Source: Gemmatimonadota bacterium
GTDB lineage: Bacteria; Gemmatimonadota; Gemmatimonadetes; Longimicrobiales; Gaopeijiaceae
Assembly: GCA_030428885.1 (NCBI GenBank)
Contig: JAUIEJ010000007.1
Location: 248,001 to 312,000 of the forward strand
Direction: 5' to 3'
DNA: 64,000 nucleotides
A program made the translations under genes and the position numbers. Of the stretch, positions 18,423-26,945 are shown piece by piece. Numbering within the stretch: position 1 is the first letter of the stretch; each line of letters begins with the position of its first letter. Below the pieces are notes generated by a model. That model had not been told where the DNA came from and did no database searches. It saw nothing but the letters and a program-made list of their open reading frames with translations.

Positions 18423-18677
18423 CTCCCGACGGTCAAGGTTGCGCTTTTCATTGGTGAGGAAGCAGCCACAGCGAGTGGCCACTGGATAGCCGGAGCGCCC
18501 GGGGCGAACTCAAGGGCCCTCCTGGCGACACGAGGGTTCGGCCGCCGCCCTTGGCGGGTCCGCGACTCACGATCCTCGGTGTTCATCCGTACGACTCTAG
18601 CACAACGACCGATAAACGGCATTGGCTGTATCCTCCTTTACACCTGAACATGGGGAGGCGGGTCTCCAGCACCCCCC

Positions 18678-21350
18678 TCAATCCGCCCGCAACACCCGCA
18701 CCGGATCCACCCGGGCCGCCCGCCAGGCCGGCACCGCCGCAGCCCCGGCCGCCACGGCCACCAGCAGCACCGCCACGCCCACGAAGGTGACCGGGTCGGT
18801 GGCCCGCACTCCGTAGAGCAGCGACGCCACCACGGGCGCGCCTACCAGGGCGAGCCCCACGCCCACGGCCACCCCCACGCCCGCCAGCACCACGGCCCTT
18901 CGCACCACCAGCCCCCCGATGCTCCCCGCCTCGGCCCCCAGCGCCATGCGCACGCCGAGCTCCCGCAACCGCGCGCCCACCGACACCGAGATCACGCCGT
19001 AGAGGCCCACCACGGCCAGCACCAGGGTCACGCCGGCGAACAGGCCGAGCAGGGTCGTCAGGAACCGGTCGGGGGCCAGGGCGTCGGCCACCACCTCCGT
19101 CATGGGGGCGATGCGTTGGGCGGCCAGGGAGGCGTCGAGGTCGGTCACGGCCCGGCGTACTTCGGGCACCAGGAGGGCCGGGTCACGCTCCGCGGCGGCT
19201 CGGGCCACCACGAAGGTCGAGCGCACCGGCACCTGCTCGAAGGCCATGTAGACGGCCTCGCGGCGGTCGTCGCGCACGGAGAAGTGCCGGATGTCGGCCA
19301 CCACGCCCACGATCTCCCAGAGATTGCCGCCCGGCGCGCCGAAGTCCAGGCGTTGTCCCACGGGGTTCTCGCCGGGGAAGTGGCGCTCGGTCAGCGTCTC
19401 GTTGATGAGGGCCACCAGGGCCCCGTCGGACTCGTCTCGCTCTTCGATGAAGCGACCGGAGACGAGACGGAGTCCCATAGCTTCGGCGTAGTTCGGGGTC
19501 ACGCGCCGGATCCACGCCGCGGGTTCCTGACCCAGGGCCGGCGGTACCCGGCCGTCGACCATGAAGTTGCTGTCGCCGTCCAGACCCGAGAGGGGCAGCG
19601 AGTTGATGGTGCCCACCGACTCCACGCCCGGAAGCGCGGCCAGGCGCGTCTCGATCTCCCGGATGGCGGGGCGGATGGCGTCGTTGTCGGGATACCGGGA
19701 CTGGGGGAGGTTCACGAAGAAGGTGAGGGCGCCCTCGGGGGTGAAGCCCATGTCGGCGGTGCGGAGGTTGGCGAAGCTCCGGGTCAGGAGTCCCGCACCC
19801 ACCAGCACCACCAGGGCCAGGGCCACCTGGGCGGCGACCAACGCGTTGCGCACCCGGAGACCCCGTCGCCCGCCCATGCCGTCGCGGCCCTCTTCCCGGA
19901 GGCTCGACTGGAGATCGCGCCCCGAGACCTGGAGCGCCGGGACCAATCCGAAGAGCACACCGGCCCCCACGGTCACCAGGAAGGTGACCGCCAGGATGCG
20001 CAGGTCCACGGTCACCGCCTCGATGCGCGGGGTGCCCTCGGGAGCCAGGGCCACCAGGGCCCGGGTGCCTGCGACGCCCGCCACCACCCCGAGGATGCCC
20101 CCCACCAGGGCGAGTCCCACGCTCTCCACCACGAGCTGACTCACCAGGCGGCGGCGGTCGGCGCCCAGGGCCGAGCGCACCGAGAGCTCGGCGGTGCGGG
20201 CCGAGGCCCGGGCCAGGAGCAGGTTGGCCACGTTCACGCACGCCACCACCAGGAGCAGCACCACCGACCCCAGCACGACCCAGAGCCCGGTGCTGCTGGC
20301 GGCCACCATGTCCTCACGGAGGCCGTTCAGCGTGAAGCCCATGTCGGTGTTGGCCTCGGGATAGTCGGACTCGAGACGCGTTGCCAGCGAGGCCACCTGC
20401 ACCCGGGCTTCGTCGAGATCCACGCCCGGCGCCAGACGCACCACGGAGCGCCAACTGAACCCGCCCCGCCCGTCGGCCTGCACTGCCGGATCGAGCTGGG
20501 GGGTGGACCATAGGCGAGCGTCGGGGCGGAAGGGGGGTCGGAAGCCCGCGGGCATGACGCCCACCACCTCGTAGGGCACGTCGTTCAGGAGCAGGGTGGT
20601 GCCCACCGCTTCGGGGTCGGCCCCCAGCACCTCGGTCCAGAAGTCGTGGGACACCAGTACGACGTTGGGTCCTCCGGGCACGTCGTCGTCGGGAGTGAAG
20701 GTGCGGCCCATGGCCGGCTCCACCCGGAGCACCCGGGAGAACATGCTCTCGGTGACGATGGACCCCGGCACCGCCGTGGCCTCGCCCCGCTCCGTGAGGG
20801 TGGGGTTGAAGCCGGCCCAGAGGGCGCCCTCGGCGATGCCTGGGGTGCCGTCGCGCACGTCGACGAAGTTGGCGTACGACAGCCACTCGTCGGCGGGCCC
20901 GCCCCGCTCAGTCACGTCGGACCAGAGCACGCCGAGCTGCTGGGGCTCGGGGTACGGCAGGGGGCGGAGCAGCACGTGGTCCACCACCGAGAAGATGGCG
21001 GTGTTGGCCCCGATCCCCAGGGCCAGGGTCGCCACCACCACCAGGGCGAACCCGGGGTTGCGGCGCCACTGCCGCACGGCGAACGACACGTCCTGCCGCC
21101 GGGCGTCGAACCAGCTCCGGACCTTCGTGTCCCGGCGTCGCAGCCGGGCCTCGCGCTGCATTCCCATCCTCACCTCCTCCACGTCACCGAATCGCCGGGC
21201 GGCTTCCCGCTCGGCCTCCTGTCTGCTGAGCCCCCGAGCCATGAGGGCCTCCACCTTCCGCTCCAGATGGAAGCGGATCTCCGAGTCCAGCTCGACGTCG
21301 TCGTCGGGCGGCCCCACCAAAGGGGGCTCCCGCCCCGGATCGCCCGTCAC
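18678..21350 (-). CDS. ADOP-type ABC transporter permease
   Basis: An 890-residue permease with the same plan as the one at 7671. N-terminal domain with ELDSEIRFHLERKVEALMARG and RRFGDVEEVR, membrane helix TLALGIGANTAIFSVVD, periplasmic domain, triple helix block with ACVNVANLLLARASARTAELSVRSALG, a second half, and the closing RVDPVRVLRAD. The GTG at 21350 overlaps the stop of its padR (GTGA). The large upstream extension of the frame is out-of-frame shadow of padR and is not used. Transport energy must come from an ATPase encoded elsewhere. It belongs to a mirrored pair with the operon at 21887. Confidence 0.9.
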   Translation of the reverse strand: MTGDPGREPPLVGPPDDDVELDSEIRFHLERKVEALMARGLSRQEAEREAARRFGDVEEVRMGMQREARLRRRDTKVRSWFDARRQDVSFAVRQWRRNPGFALVVVATLALGIGANTAIFSVVDHVLLRPLPYPEPQQLGVLWSDVTERGGPADEWLSYANFVDVRDGTPGIAEGALWAGFNPTLTERGEATAVPGSIVTESMFSRVLRVEPAMGRTFTPDDDVPGGPNVVLVSHDFWTEVLGADPEAVGTTLLLNDVPYEVVGVMPAGFRPPFRPDARLWSTPQLDPAVQADGRGGFSWRSVVRLAPGVDLDEARVQVASLATRLESDYPEANTDMGFTLNGLREDMVAASSTGLWVVLGSVVLLLVVACVNVANLLLARASARTAELSVRSALGADRRRLVSQLVVESVGLALVGGILGVVAGVAGTRALVALAPEGTPRIEAVTVDLRILAVTFLVTVGAGVLFGLVPALQVSGRDLQSSLREEGRDGMGGRRGLRVRNALVAAQVALALVVLVGAGLLTRSFANLRTADMGFTPEGALTFFVNLPQSRYPDNDAIRPAIREIETRLAALPGVESVGTINSLPLSGLDGDSNFMVDGRVPPALGQEPAAWIRRVTPNYAEAMGLRLVSGRFIEERDESDGALVALINETLTERHFPGENPVGQRLDFGAPGGNLWEIVGVVADIRHFSVRDDRREAVYMAFEQVPVRSTFVVARAAAERDPALLVPEVRRAVTDLDASLAAQRIAPMTEVVADALAPDRFLTTLLGLFAGVTLVLAVVGLYGVISVSVGARLRELGVRMALGAEAGSIGGLVVRRAVVLAGVGVAVGVGLALVGAPVVASLLYGVRATDPVTFVGVAVLLVAVAAGAAAVPAWRAARVDPVRVLRAD

Positions 21351-21694
21351 GGCGTGCCGCTCCGTCCCTCGACGCCCAGCGCCTGTCCCACGGCCCGGGC
21401 GTACCGGGCCCAGTCGGCGGTGTCCCGCTCCAGACGCCGTCGGCCGGCGTCGGTGAGGCGATAGAACTTCGCCCGGCGGTTGTTGTCGCTCACGCCCCAC
21501 TCCCCTTCCACCAGCCGCTTGCGCTGGAGCCGGTGGAGCGCCGGATAGAGGGTGCCCTCTTCCAGGAGGAGCGTGCCGTCGGTGACCCCCTCGATCCACT
21601 CGGCCACGCCGTAGCCGTGGCGGGGTCCGTTCTCCAGGGCCCGGAGGATCAGCACGTCGACGGTGCCCTTGAGCAGGTTGAGGGAGTCGGTCAT
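21347..21694 (-). CDS. PadR-family transcriptional regulator
   Basis: A 115-residue PadR regulator: LNLLKGTVDVLILRALENGPRHGYG, LEEGTLYPALHRLQ, RAKFYRLTDAGRRRL. The ATG at 21694 is nine bases after AAGGGA; an in-frame upstream extension lacks PadR features. It is coupled to the permease gene behind it and divergent from another PadR gene at 21887. The mirrored 20-base sites at 21736-21801 lie in its leader/promoter region and are likely operators for it. Confidence 0.93.
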   Translation of the reverse strand: MTDSLNLLKGTVDVLILRALENGPRHGYGVAEWIEGVTDGTLLLEEGTLYPALHRLQRKRLVEGEWGVSDNNRRAKFYRLTDAGRRRLERDTADWARYARAVGQALGVEGRSGTP

Positions 21695-21735
21695 GGGGGT
21701 GGGTCCCTTGGTTGGGATCGGATCGCGTTTCCGCT

Positions 21736-21801
21736 CCCCTTGTAGTTCGAGGGGAGTGTGGAGTCCCATGGTAACCCTTCTTCCCCTCGCATTACAAGGG
21801 G
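21736..21801. promoter_or_regulatory. Pair of mirrored 20-base operator-like sites
   Basis: CCCCTTGTAGTTCGAGGGGA (21736-21755) recurs in reverse orientation at 21782-21801, matching at 18 of 20 positions. Each site is itself partly symmetric (CCCCT...GGGG). Their centres are 46 bases apart, a little over four helical turns, so dimers could lie on the same DNA face and form a loop. They sit just upstream of the padR gene that starts at 21694. Binding by that PadR protein is inferred. Confidence 0.6.
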
Positions 21802-21841
21802 TTCGTCGAAGCCCTGCAACCTTTTCCCGAATTCCCACGTC

Positions 21842-21855
21842 CTACAACTATGTAG
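21842..21855. promoter_or_regulatory. Small palindrome, candidate PadR operator
   Basis: CTACA (21842-21846) and TGTAG (21851-21855) form perfect 5-base arms with a 4-base centre, 31 bases before the GTG of the PadR gene at 21887. PadR operators are often of the ATGT-spacer-ACAT type, so this fits, but the site is short and the promoter is not defined. Confidence 0.4.
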
Positions 21856-21886
21856 AAGCGCACATACCCCCATCCCGGAGTCCTCC

Positions 21887-22204
21887 GTGCCTCCTCGAGA
21901 CCACCTCACGTTCAACGCCGCCCTCGTGCTCAAGGCCCTGCGGCTCGGCCACGGCTACGGCTTCGACGTGATGCGGATCACCGACCTGCCCAGCGGCACG
22001 GTCTACCCGATCCTGCGGCGGCTCGAGGGCACCGGACTCGTGACCTCGGCGTGGGAGAAGGCAGCCGAAGCCCACGGCGACGATCGCCCGGCGCGGCGCT
22101 ACTACCGGGTCACGCCCGAGGGGGTCGCGGCGCTGGAGTCGGCGCTGGAGCGCATCGCCGCCCAGGGGCGCCTGCTCGGCGCCCGCCACGGGGGCGCGGA
22201 GTGA
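21887..22204 (+). CDS. PadR-family transcriptional regulator
   Basis: A short 105-residue PadR protein: LTFNAALVLKALRLGHGYGFDVMRITDLPSGTVYPILRRLE, then ARRYYRVTPEGVAALESAL. The GTG at 21887 is chosen because GGAG lies six bases upstream and the domain begins there. It is more divergent than the other PadR proteins here. It overlaps the permease gene by four bases (GTGA) and faces the padR at 21694 across 192 bases of shared control region. Confidence 0.9.
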   Translation: MPPRDHLTFNAALVLKALRLGHGYGFDVMRITDLPSGTVYPILRRLEGTGLVTSAWEKAAEAHGDDRPARRYYRVTPEGVAALESALERIAAQGRLLGARHGGAE

Positions 22205-24975
22205 CACATCGCGGGCGCGAGTCCTCCCCCCTGCCCTGGCTCGTGCGGGGGATCCTCGCCGTGGGGGCGATTCTCGCGCCTCGCCGCCATCGGGCGCGCT
22301 GGCGGGCGGAGTGGGAGGGGGAGCTGCGGGCGGAGATGGGGCGCCGGCAGGCGGGAAATGGGAGCGACACCGGGCGCGACGGGCCGTCGCTGGCTCGCGC
22401 GGCCCTGGGCAGTTGGAGCGACGCGCGTTCGCTCCGGCATCTCGACGCGGGACGAACCGGAACGGAGGGGAGGGGAGCCATGGATCGCATGGGAACGCTG
22501 GGCACGACGTTTCGTCACGCACTCCGGGGACTGCTGCGGCGCCCCGGACTCACTCTGGCCGCCGTCACGACGTTGGCCCTGGGGCTCGGGGCCACCGCGG
22601 CCATCTTCACCCTGCTCGACCGGGTCGTGTTTTCGCCCCTCGACGTGCCCGAGCCCGAGCGCCTCGTGTCGATCATGAACGAGGTGCCATGCGTGGGTGA
22701 GGGCACCCGCTGGAACATGGCCACGGCCCAGCTCGTGTACTACGAGGAGGAAAGCCGCGCGCTGGACCGGGTGGCGCTCACGTCGGAGTCGGGGGCGAAC
22801 CTGCAGACACCCGACGGCCCCATCCGCGTTCGCACCGCCATGGTGAGCATCGACGCCATGGAACTGCTGGGGGCCCGGGCGGTGCGGGGACGGATCCTCA
22901 CGGCGGAGGACGATCAGCCGGGGGCAACGCGAGTGGCGGTGCTGTCCCACGCGTTCTGGGAACGGGTGCTGGGCGGCGATCCCGACGTCGTGGGGCGCAC
23001 GCTGCCCCTGGACGACCAGACCATCGAGGTCGTGGGCGTGCTCGAGCCCGGCGTGGCCCTGCCCTGGCACGGCGCCGCGGCCATGACCGATCTGTGGCTG
23101 CCGCTCCAGGTCGATCCGTCGGGGCCGTTCCAGAACAGCCACGTCTACCCGGGCTTCGCGCGCCTCGCGCCGGACACCGACATCGCCACGGCCCAGGGCG
23201 AGCTCGACCAGTTGAACGCGCGGCTGCCGGACCGGTTCCCCGAGGTGTACTCCCGGGGCTTCGTGGACGACTGCGGCTTCCACGCCCTGGCCCTACCCCT
23301 CGTCGACGAGGTGGTGGGCGACGTGGACCAGGCGCTGTGGCTGCTCTTCGGCGCCGTGGGGCTCGTACTGCTGCTCGCGGCGGCCAACGTGGCCAACCTG
23401 GTGATCGTGCGCCTCGAAGCGCGGAAGGGCGCCATGGCGGTGCGCATGGCCATGGGCGCGGGGGCGGCCGATCTGCGCACCCTGCTGGGGCTCGAGAGCG
23501 CCCTGCTCACGGGGGCCGGGGCGATCGGGGGACTCCTCCTGGCCACCTGGGGCGTGCCGGTGCTCGCCGGGCTCGCCCCCGAGGGGGTGCCGGGACTCAC
23601 CCGGGCGCTGCCGGGACCGTCCGCCGTGCTGTTCACGTTTGCGGTGGCCGGGGTGGTGGCCGTGGGACTGACGGTGGTGGCCCTGAGCCAGCTCCGGCCC
23701 TCGACGCTGGCGGCCTCGGTGCGCGGGGATACCCGCACGCGCACGGCTGGGGTGGGCCGTCAGCGGCTGCGGCGCGGGCTCGTGGTGGCCCAGATGGCGC
23801 TGGCGCTGACCCTCGTGGTGGGCGCGGGACTGCTGGTGCGCACCGTAGGCGCGCTGGAGGCCGTGGACCCGGGCTTCAATCCCGACGGCGTGCTCACCGC
23901 CGACCTCTACCCCACCCCCGACGGACGCTGGGACGACGTGGAGCGGTGGGTCACCTGGCGGGCGATCCTGGAGCGGGTGCAGGCGCTGCCGGGGGTGGAG
24001 TCCGCGGGGTTCGTGACCGAGCTGCCGTTGTCGGGCGGGTTCGGATGCACGGTGCAGGGCTTCCCCGATCCCGACATGGGGGCGCGGCTCCAAGCCCGGA
24101 ATCTCACCACGTGCGCGGGGCAGCAGGTCGCGGCGCCGGGCATCTTCGAGGCTCTGGGTGTGCCGGTGCTCGAAGGGCGGGTGTTCACCATGGCCGACCT
24201 CGACTCGCCCGAGACGGGGGCGGTGGTGGTGAGCCGCGAGTACGCCGAGCGCTTCTGGCCCGGCGAGTCGGCGCTGGGCAAGCAGGTGGCGCCGTCGGGG
24301 CGGAACGACGGGCCGTTCTACACCGTGGTGGGCGTCGTGGGTGACATCCCTCGCGAGACCCTCGGGGGTGAAGTCGCCAACGCGATCTACTATCCGGCGG
24401 TGCGGATTCCCGAGTCGAGCGGCTACTTCCCCATGGGACTCACCCTGGTCGTCCGCACCACGAGCGCCGATCCGTTGTCGCGCCTGGCCGCCGTGCGCAC
24501 AGCCGTGGCCGCCGTGGACCCCACCATGCCCGTGGCCAACGCCGCGGCACTGTCGACCTCGGTGGATCGATCCATGGCCCGGGTGACGTTCACGGCGCTG
24601 CTGCTGCGAATCGCCGCGGTCGTGGGACTCGTGCTCGCCGCCGTGGGCCTGTACGGCGTGGTCTCGTACGTGGTGGCCCGGCGCACCCGGGAGATCGGCA
24701 CCCGCATCGCGCTGGGGGCGGTCCCCCGCGGCATGGAGTGGATGGTGCTCCGCAACACGGCGACGCTGGTGGTCGTGGGACTGGCGGTGGGCGTGGCCCT
24801 CGCCCTCGGCGCCACTCGCCTCATGGAGGGACTGCTGTTCGGTGTCGAGCCCGCCGACCCGGTGTCGCTGGTGGGCGGCGCGGCGCTGCTGGCCGTGGTC
24901 GCCTTCGCGGCCGCGTGGATCCCGGCCCGACGGGCGGCCCGGGTGGATCCGGCGGCGGCGTTGAGGGAGGAGTAG
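22201..24975 (+). CDS. ADOP-type ABC transporter permease
   Basis: A 924-residue permease, GTG start overlapping padR. The N-terminal 100 residues differ from the other permeases: a hydrophobic segment (LVRGILAVGAILA) and a basic helix RARWRAEWEGELRAE replace the usual domain. From about residue 100 the normal plan resumes: TLALGLGATAAIFTLLD, periplasmic domain, AAANVANLVIVRLEARK, then the second FtsX block VGLYGVVSYVVARRTREIGTRIALGA and the end RVDPAAALREE. Its last 45 bases resemble a relic near 29312. Substrate unknown. Confidence 0.88.
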   Translation: MTHRGRESSPLPWLVRGILAVGAILAPRRHRARWRAEWEGELRAEMGRRQAGNGSDTGRDGPSLARAALGSWSDARSLRHLDAGRTGTEGRGAMDRMGTLGTTFRHALRGLLRRPGLTLAAVTTLALGLGATAAIFTLLDRVVFSPLDVPEPERLVSIMNEVPCVGEGTRWNMATAQLVYYEEESRALDRVALTSESGANLQTPDGPIRVRTAMVSIDAMELLGARAVRGRILTAEDDQPGATRVAVLSHAFWERVLGGDPDVVGRTLPLDDQTIEVVGVLEPGVALPWHGAAAMTDLWLPLQVDPSGPFQNSHVYPGFARLAPDTDIATAQGELDQLNARLPDRFPEVYSRGFVDDCGFHALALPLVDEVVGDVDQALWLLFGAVGLVLLLAAANVANLVIVRLEARKGAMAVRMAMGAGAADLRTLLGLESALLTGAGAIGGLLLATWGVPVLAGLAPEGVPGLTRALPGPSAVLFTFAVAGVVAVGLTVVALSQLRPSTLAASVRGDTRTRTAGVGRQRLRRGLVVAQMALALTLVVGAGLLVRTVGALEAVDPGFNPDGVLTADLYPTPDGRWDDVERWVTWRAILERVQALPGVESAGFVTELPLSGGFGCTVQGFPDPDMGARLQARNLTTCAGQQVAAPGIFEALGVPVLEGRVFTMADLDSPETGAVVVSREYAERFWPGESALGKQVAPSGRNDGPFYTVVGVVGDIPRETLGGEVANAIYYPAVRIPESSGYFPMGLTLVVRTTSADPLSRLAAVRTAVAAVDPTMPVANAAALSTSVDRSMARVTFTALLLRIAAVVGLVLAAVGLYGVVSYVVARRTREIGTRIALGAVPRGMEWMVLRNTATLVVVGLAVGVALALGATRLMEGLLFGVEPADPVSLVGGAALLAVVAFAAAWIPARRAARVDPAAALREE

Positions 24976-25029
24976 CTCATCCAGAATCCCTCGATGGCTT
25001 CGGGCTCTTGGCGCGTGTAGGTTCTCTCC

Positions 25030-25317
25030 ATGGCTACGGTGGTCGAGCATCTCCGGGAGCGGGTTGAGGCCGCGATGCGTCGCCGGGGGGTCACCCGGGC
25101 GAGCGTCTTCGGGTCGTTTGCCCGTGGGGAGGCGACTCCGGACAGCGACGTCGACTTCCTGGTGGAGTTCGAGAAGGGTCGCACGCTGCTGGACCTGTCG
25201 GGCCTCCGTTTGGACCTGCGGGACGCACTCGGCCGCGACGTGGATGTCGCTACGCCGAGTTCGCTCCATCCGGAGATGAAGGAGCAGATCCTTTCCGAAG
25301 TCGTCCGCATCCTGTGA
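25030..25317 (+). CDS. mntA: MNT-domain nucleotidyltransferase (antitoxin of HEPN/MNT module)
   Basis: A 95-residue minimal nucleotidyltransferase. The family motif GSFARGEATPDSDVD is intact, and VDV further on supplies the third acidic residue. In the HepT/MntA type II or VII systems this enzyme neutralises the HEPN RNase by AMPylation of its active-site region; that is known from other members. The HEPN gene follows with a four-base overlap (GTGA), the standard order. The gene lies only 54 bases after a permease gene, at the left edge of a toxin-antitoxin cluster. Confidence 0.88.
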   Translation: MATVVEHLRERVEAAMRRRGVTRASVFGSFARGEATPDSDVDFLVEFEKGRTLLDLSGLRLDLRDALGRDVDVATPSSLHPEMKEQILSEVVRIL

Positions 25318-25658
25318 CCCGGTCCACCCGCATCATCCTCGGCGACATCCTCCGGGCGGCCCGGCTCACCCAGCAGTATGCCGACGGGATGACGTTCGAG
25401 GAATTCGAGTTGGACACCGAGAAGCAGGACGCGGTGGCCCGACGGATCGAGATCATCGGCGAAGCCGTCAAACAGCTACCGGTTGGACTTCGCGAGAGCT
25501 ATCCGGACGTCCCTTGGAGGGAAATCGCGGGCGCTCGGGACATCCTCGTCCACGAGTACTTCCGGATCGACCTCGAGTTGGCGTGGGACATGGTTCAGGC
25601 CGACATCCCAGAGCTCATCTCTCAGATCGAGAGCATTCTGGACGAACTCGCCGAGTAG
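25314..25658 (+). CDS. hepT: HEPN-domain RNase toxin (DUF86/HepT family)
   Basis: A 114-residue all-helical protein with the HEPN active-site motif RDILVHEY (R-x4-6-H with the following Tyr) near residues 75-82 and the family phrase ARRIEIIGEAVKQLP. It starts with GTG inside the stop of mntA. HepT toxins cleave RNA, and the trailing Tyr of the motif is the AMPylation site in studied members. All key residues are present, so the pair looks functional. Confidence 0.88.
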   Translation: MTRSTRIILGDILRAARLTQQYADGMTFEEFELDTEKQDAVARRIEIIGEAVKQLPVGLRESYPDVPWREIAGARDILVHEYFRIDLELAWDMVQADIPELISQIESILDELAE

Positions 25659-25799
25659 CTCGGCAATGCCGCACCTCCTGCCGCGTGGATCCCCGTCACG
25701 GGGGTGGGCGCCGCCACCGGGGCGGCCCGTGCGAGGCGGCCGGCCCCTGGTAGCCCGGAAGGCGCCCCAGACGCGAGATGAGGGTCCGCGCCTCCCTGT

Positions 25800-26091
25800 T
25801 GAAGCGCGCGCATCGATCGAGTCACCCTCGATCTCGCCAATAGAAGGGCGGCGTCGCAGATGCATGACCGCCTGGATCCAGACAATCCGGTCACGCTCCC
25901 GGTAGATCACTCCGAAAGGGAAGCGCCTGCAGAGAAACCGCCGATAGGGAGGGTCCAGCGGGCTCCCTAAGGAGGGGGTGTCTCGGATCGCGCTGAGGAC
26001 TCGTTGAAACTCAGCGAAGAGCCCGTTCCTCGTAGAAGGCGACCGCTTCTGCGAACTCAGCGAGCGCCTCCGGATGGAGACGGACTACCAC
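25800..26091 (-). pseudogene. ParE/RelE-like toxin, frameshifted
   Basis: The GTG at 26091 overlaps the stop of the antitoxin gene. Translation gives VRLHPEALAEFAEAVAFYEER, a typical ParE N-terminus, then hits TGA at 26013-26011. From about 26024 another frame continues with the rest of the family: GLFAEFQRVLSAIRD, SPLDPPYRRFLCRRFPFGVIYRERD, IQAVMHLRRRPS. A one-base shift near 26025 explains this. After the conserved end the frame has no proper stop and runs on into unrelated sequence. The toxin is therefore most likely dead, or a base is missing from the sequence. The end coordinate is approximate. Confidence 0.7.
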
Positions 26092-26306
26092 CCGAAGCGG
26101 TTCCGGATAGAAGTGAGGGCATCTTCGAGGGGGATCGCCTCGACCGCGCCTGAGACCAGCTCCTCGTCCCTGCGGCGCACCTCAGCGATCCACGCGGCCT
26201 CGATCTCCGAATCCTCGTCCAGGCTCGCGATGAGACGCTCGGCCAGGCGAGCCCGCTCGGCCCGGGGGAGCTTGAGTAGCTCCTGCTCAATCTCTTCGGT
26301 CTTCAT
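26085..26306 (-). CDS. Addiction-module antitoxin (ParD-like, TIGR02574 type)
   Basis: A 73-residue protein: KTEEIEQELLKLPRAERARLAERLI, ASLDEDSEIEAAW, RRRDEELVSGAVEAIPLEDAL. This is the layout of putative addiction-module component antitoxins that pair with RelE/ParE toxins. The start at 26306 is preferred because GAGGGG lies four bases upstream; an ATG at 26336 is the alternative. It overlaps the start of the frameshifted toxin, as in intact modules. Confidence 0.75.
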   Translation of the reverse strand: MKTEEIEQELLKLPRAERARLAERLIASLDEDSEIEAAWIAEVRRRDEELVSGAVEAIPLEDALTSIRNRFGW

Positions 26307-26332
26307 CACGCCCCTCAGCGGTCGATGACTCC

Positions 26333-26629
26333 TCATGCTGGCCTCCTACCCCAGACCGGGCCAGATCGCTCATGGCGGGCCCTCCAGCCTCCGCTCGGAG
26401 CCCGTCCTTCGCAGTTGGGCTTTTCGAGGTCGTATAGCCGGACTTCCTCCGCTCCCCCCGCCCCCTTCCAGACGCCCAGCACGTAGTCGCTGCCGATCTC
26501 CAGCGGTGGATCGGTTCCTCTCGGCCACCGAAGAGGTGCCGCCAGCAATCGAGGCGGGATCGTCCACCACCGCGCCTTGGGTTCTCGGAGGGGCAACCGG
26601 GCCGGTTCCATCATCCCGCCGCCCTGCAC
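26333..26629 (-). CDS. Hypothetical small protein upstream of the antitoxin
   Basis: An open frame of 98 residues whose stop overlaps the alternative ATG (26336) of the antitoxin gene as ATGA. It is rich in Arg, Pro and Trp, with no recognised motif; the central part (PLEIGSDYVLGVWKG) could be a folded strand pair. It may be real and coupled, or chance in GC-rich DNA. Kept at low confidence because of the overlap. Confidence 0.3.
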   Translation of the reverse strand: MQGGGMMEPARLPLREPKARWWTIPPRLLAAPLRWPRGTDPPLEIGSDYVLGVWKGAGGAEEVRLYDLEKPNCEGRAPSGGWRARHERSGPVWGRRPA

Positions 26630-26664
26630 ACGGCAGTAGCATCCGGGGGATCAGCAAGAGTCCA

Positions 26665-26696
26665 TTGCCGGCAATCCGATGTTACATCATGATGTA
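26665..26696 (+). promoter_or_regulatory. vapBC promoter with palindromic operator
   Basis: TACATCATGATGTA (26683-26696) is a perfect 14-base palindrome ending three bases before the vapB ATG at 26700. A possible promoter runs TTGCCG (26665-26670), 17 bases, CATGAT (26688-26693), which puts -10 inside the palindrome and the start of the RNA at or next to the ATG. A VapBC complex on the palindrome would block the promoter directly. The -10 match is 4 of 6. Confidence 0.6.
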
Positions 26697-26699
26697 GGC

Positions 26700-26945
26700 A
26701 TGTCGATGACGAGAACCCAGCTCTCGTTCGAGCGAGAGATGCTTCACCGGGCCAAGGCCCGAGCCGATGAACTCGGTGTGTCCCTGGCCGAGTACGTCCG
26801 ACGCCTCGTTGCGCGGGACCTCGGGGAACGCCCCGGCTTCGTGGGGCCCGAAGCGGTGTTCGGCCTCGGGCACTCTGGCGGATCCGACGTCGCCGCCGAA
26901 GAGGATCGCATGATGGCCGAGGCCTTCGGCTCTCAACGGTCGTGA
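26700..26945 (+). CDS. vapB: VapB-type ribbon-helix-helix antitoxin
   Basis: An 81-residue protein. The N-terminal TRTQLSFEREMLHRAKARADELGVSLAEYVRRLVARDL is a ribbon-helix-helix DNA-binding domain, and the acidic C-terminal part would wrap the toxin. No Shine-Dalgarno site is visible before the ATG at 26700; the promoter position suggests a leaderless message. The ATG at 26706 is an alternative start. It overlaps vapC by four bases. Confidence 0.85.
   Translation: MSMTRTQLSFEREMLHRAKARADELGVSLAEYVRRLVARDLGERPGFVGPEAVFGLGHSGGSDVAAEEDRMMAEAFGSQRS

Noticed and set aside
15136-18677. Genomic island bounded by tRNA and att repeats around the NACHT gene
   Set aside because: No tRNA, integrase or flanking direct repeat could be found; only the gene content and composition suggest insertion.
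25476-25910. Minus-strand frame of 144 residues crossing hepT
   Set aside because: Its first 35 residues are the broken end of the ParE-like toxin; the rest is read-through antisense to the intact hepT gene.
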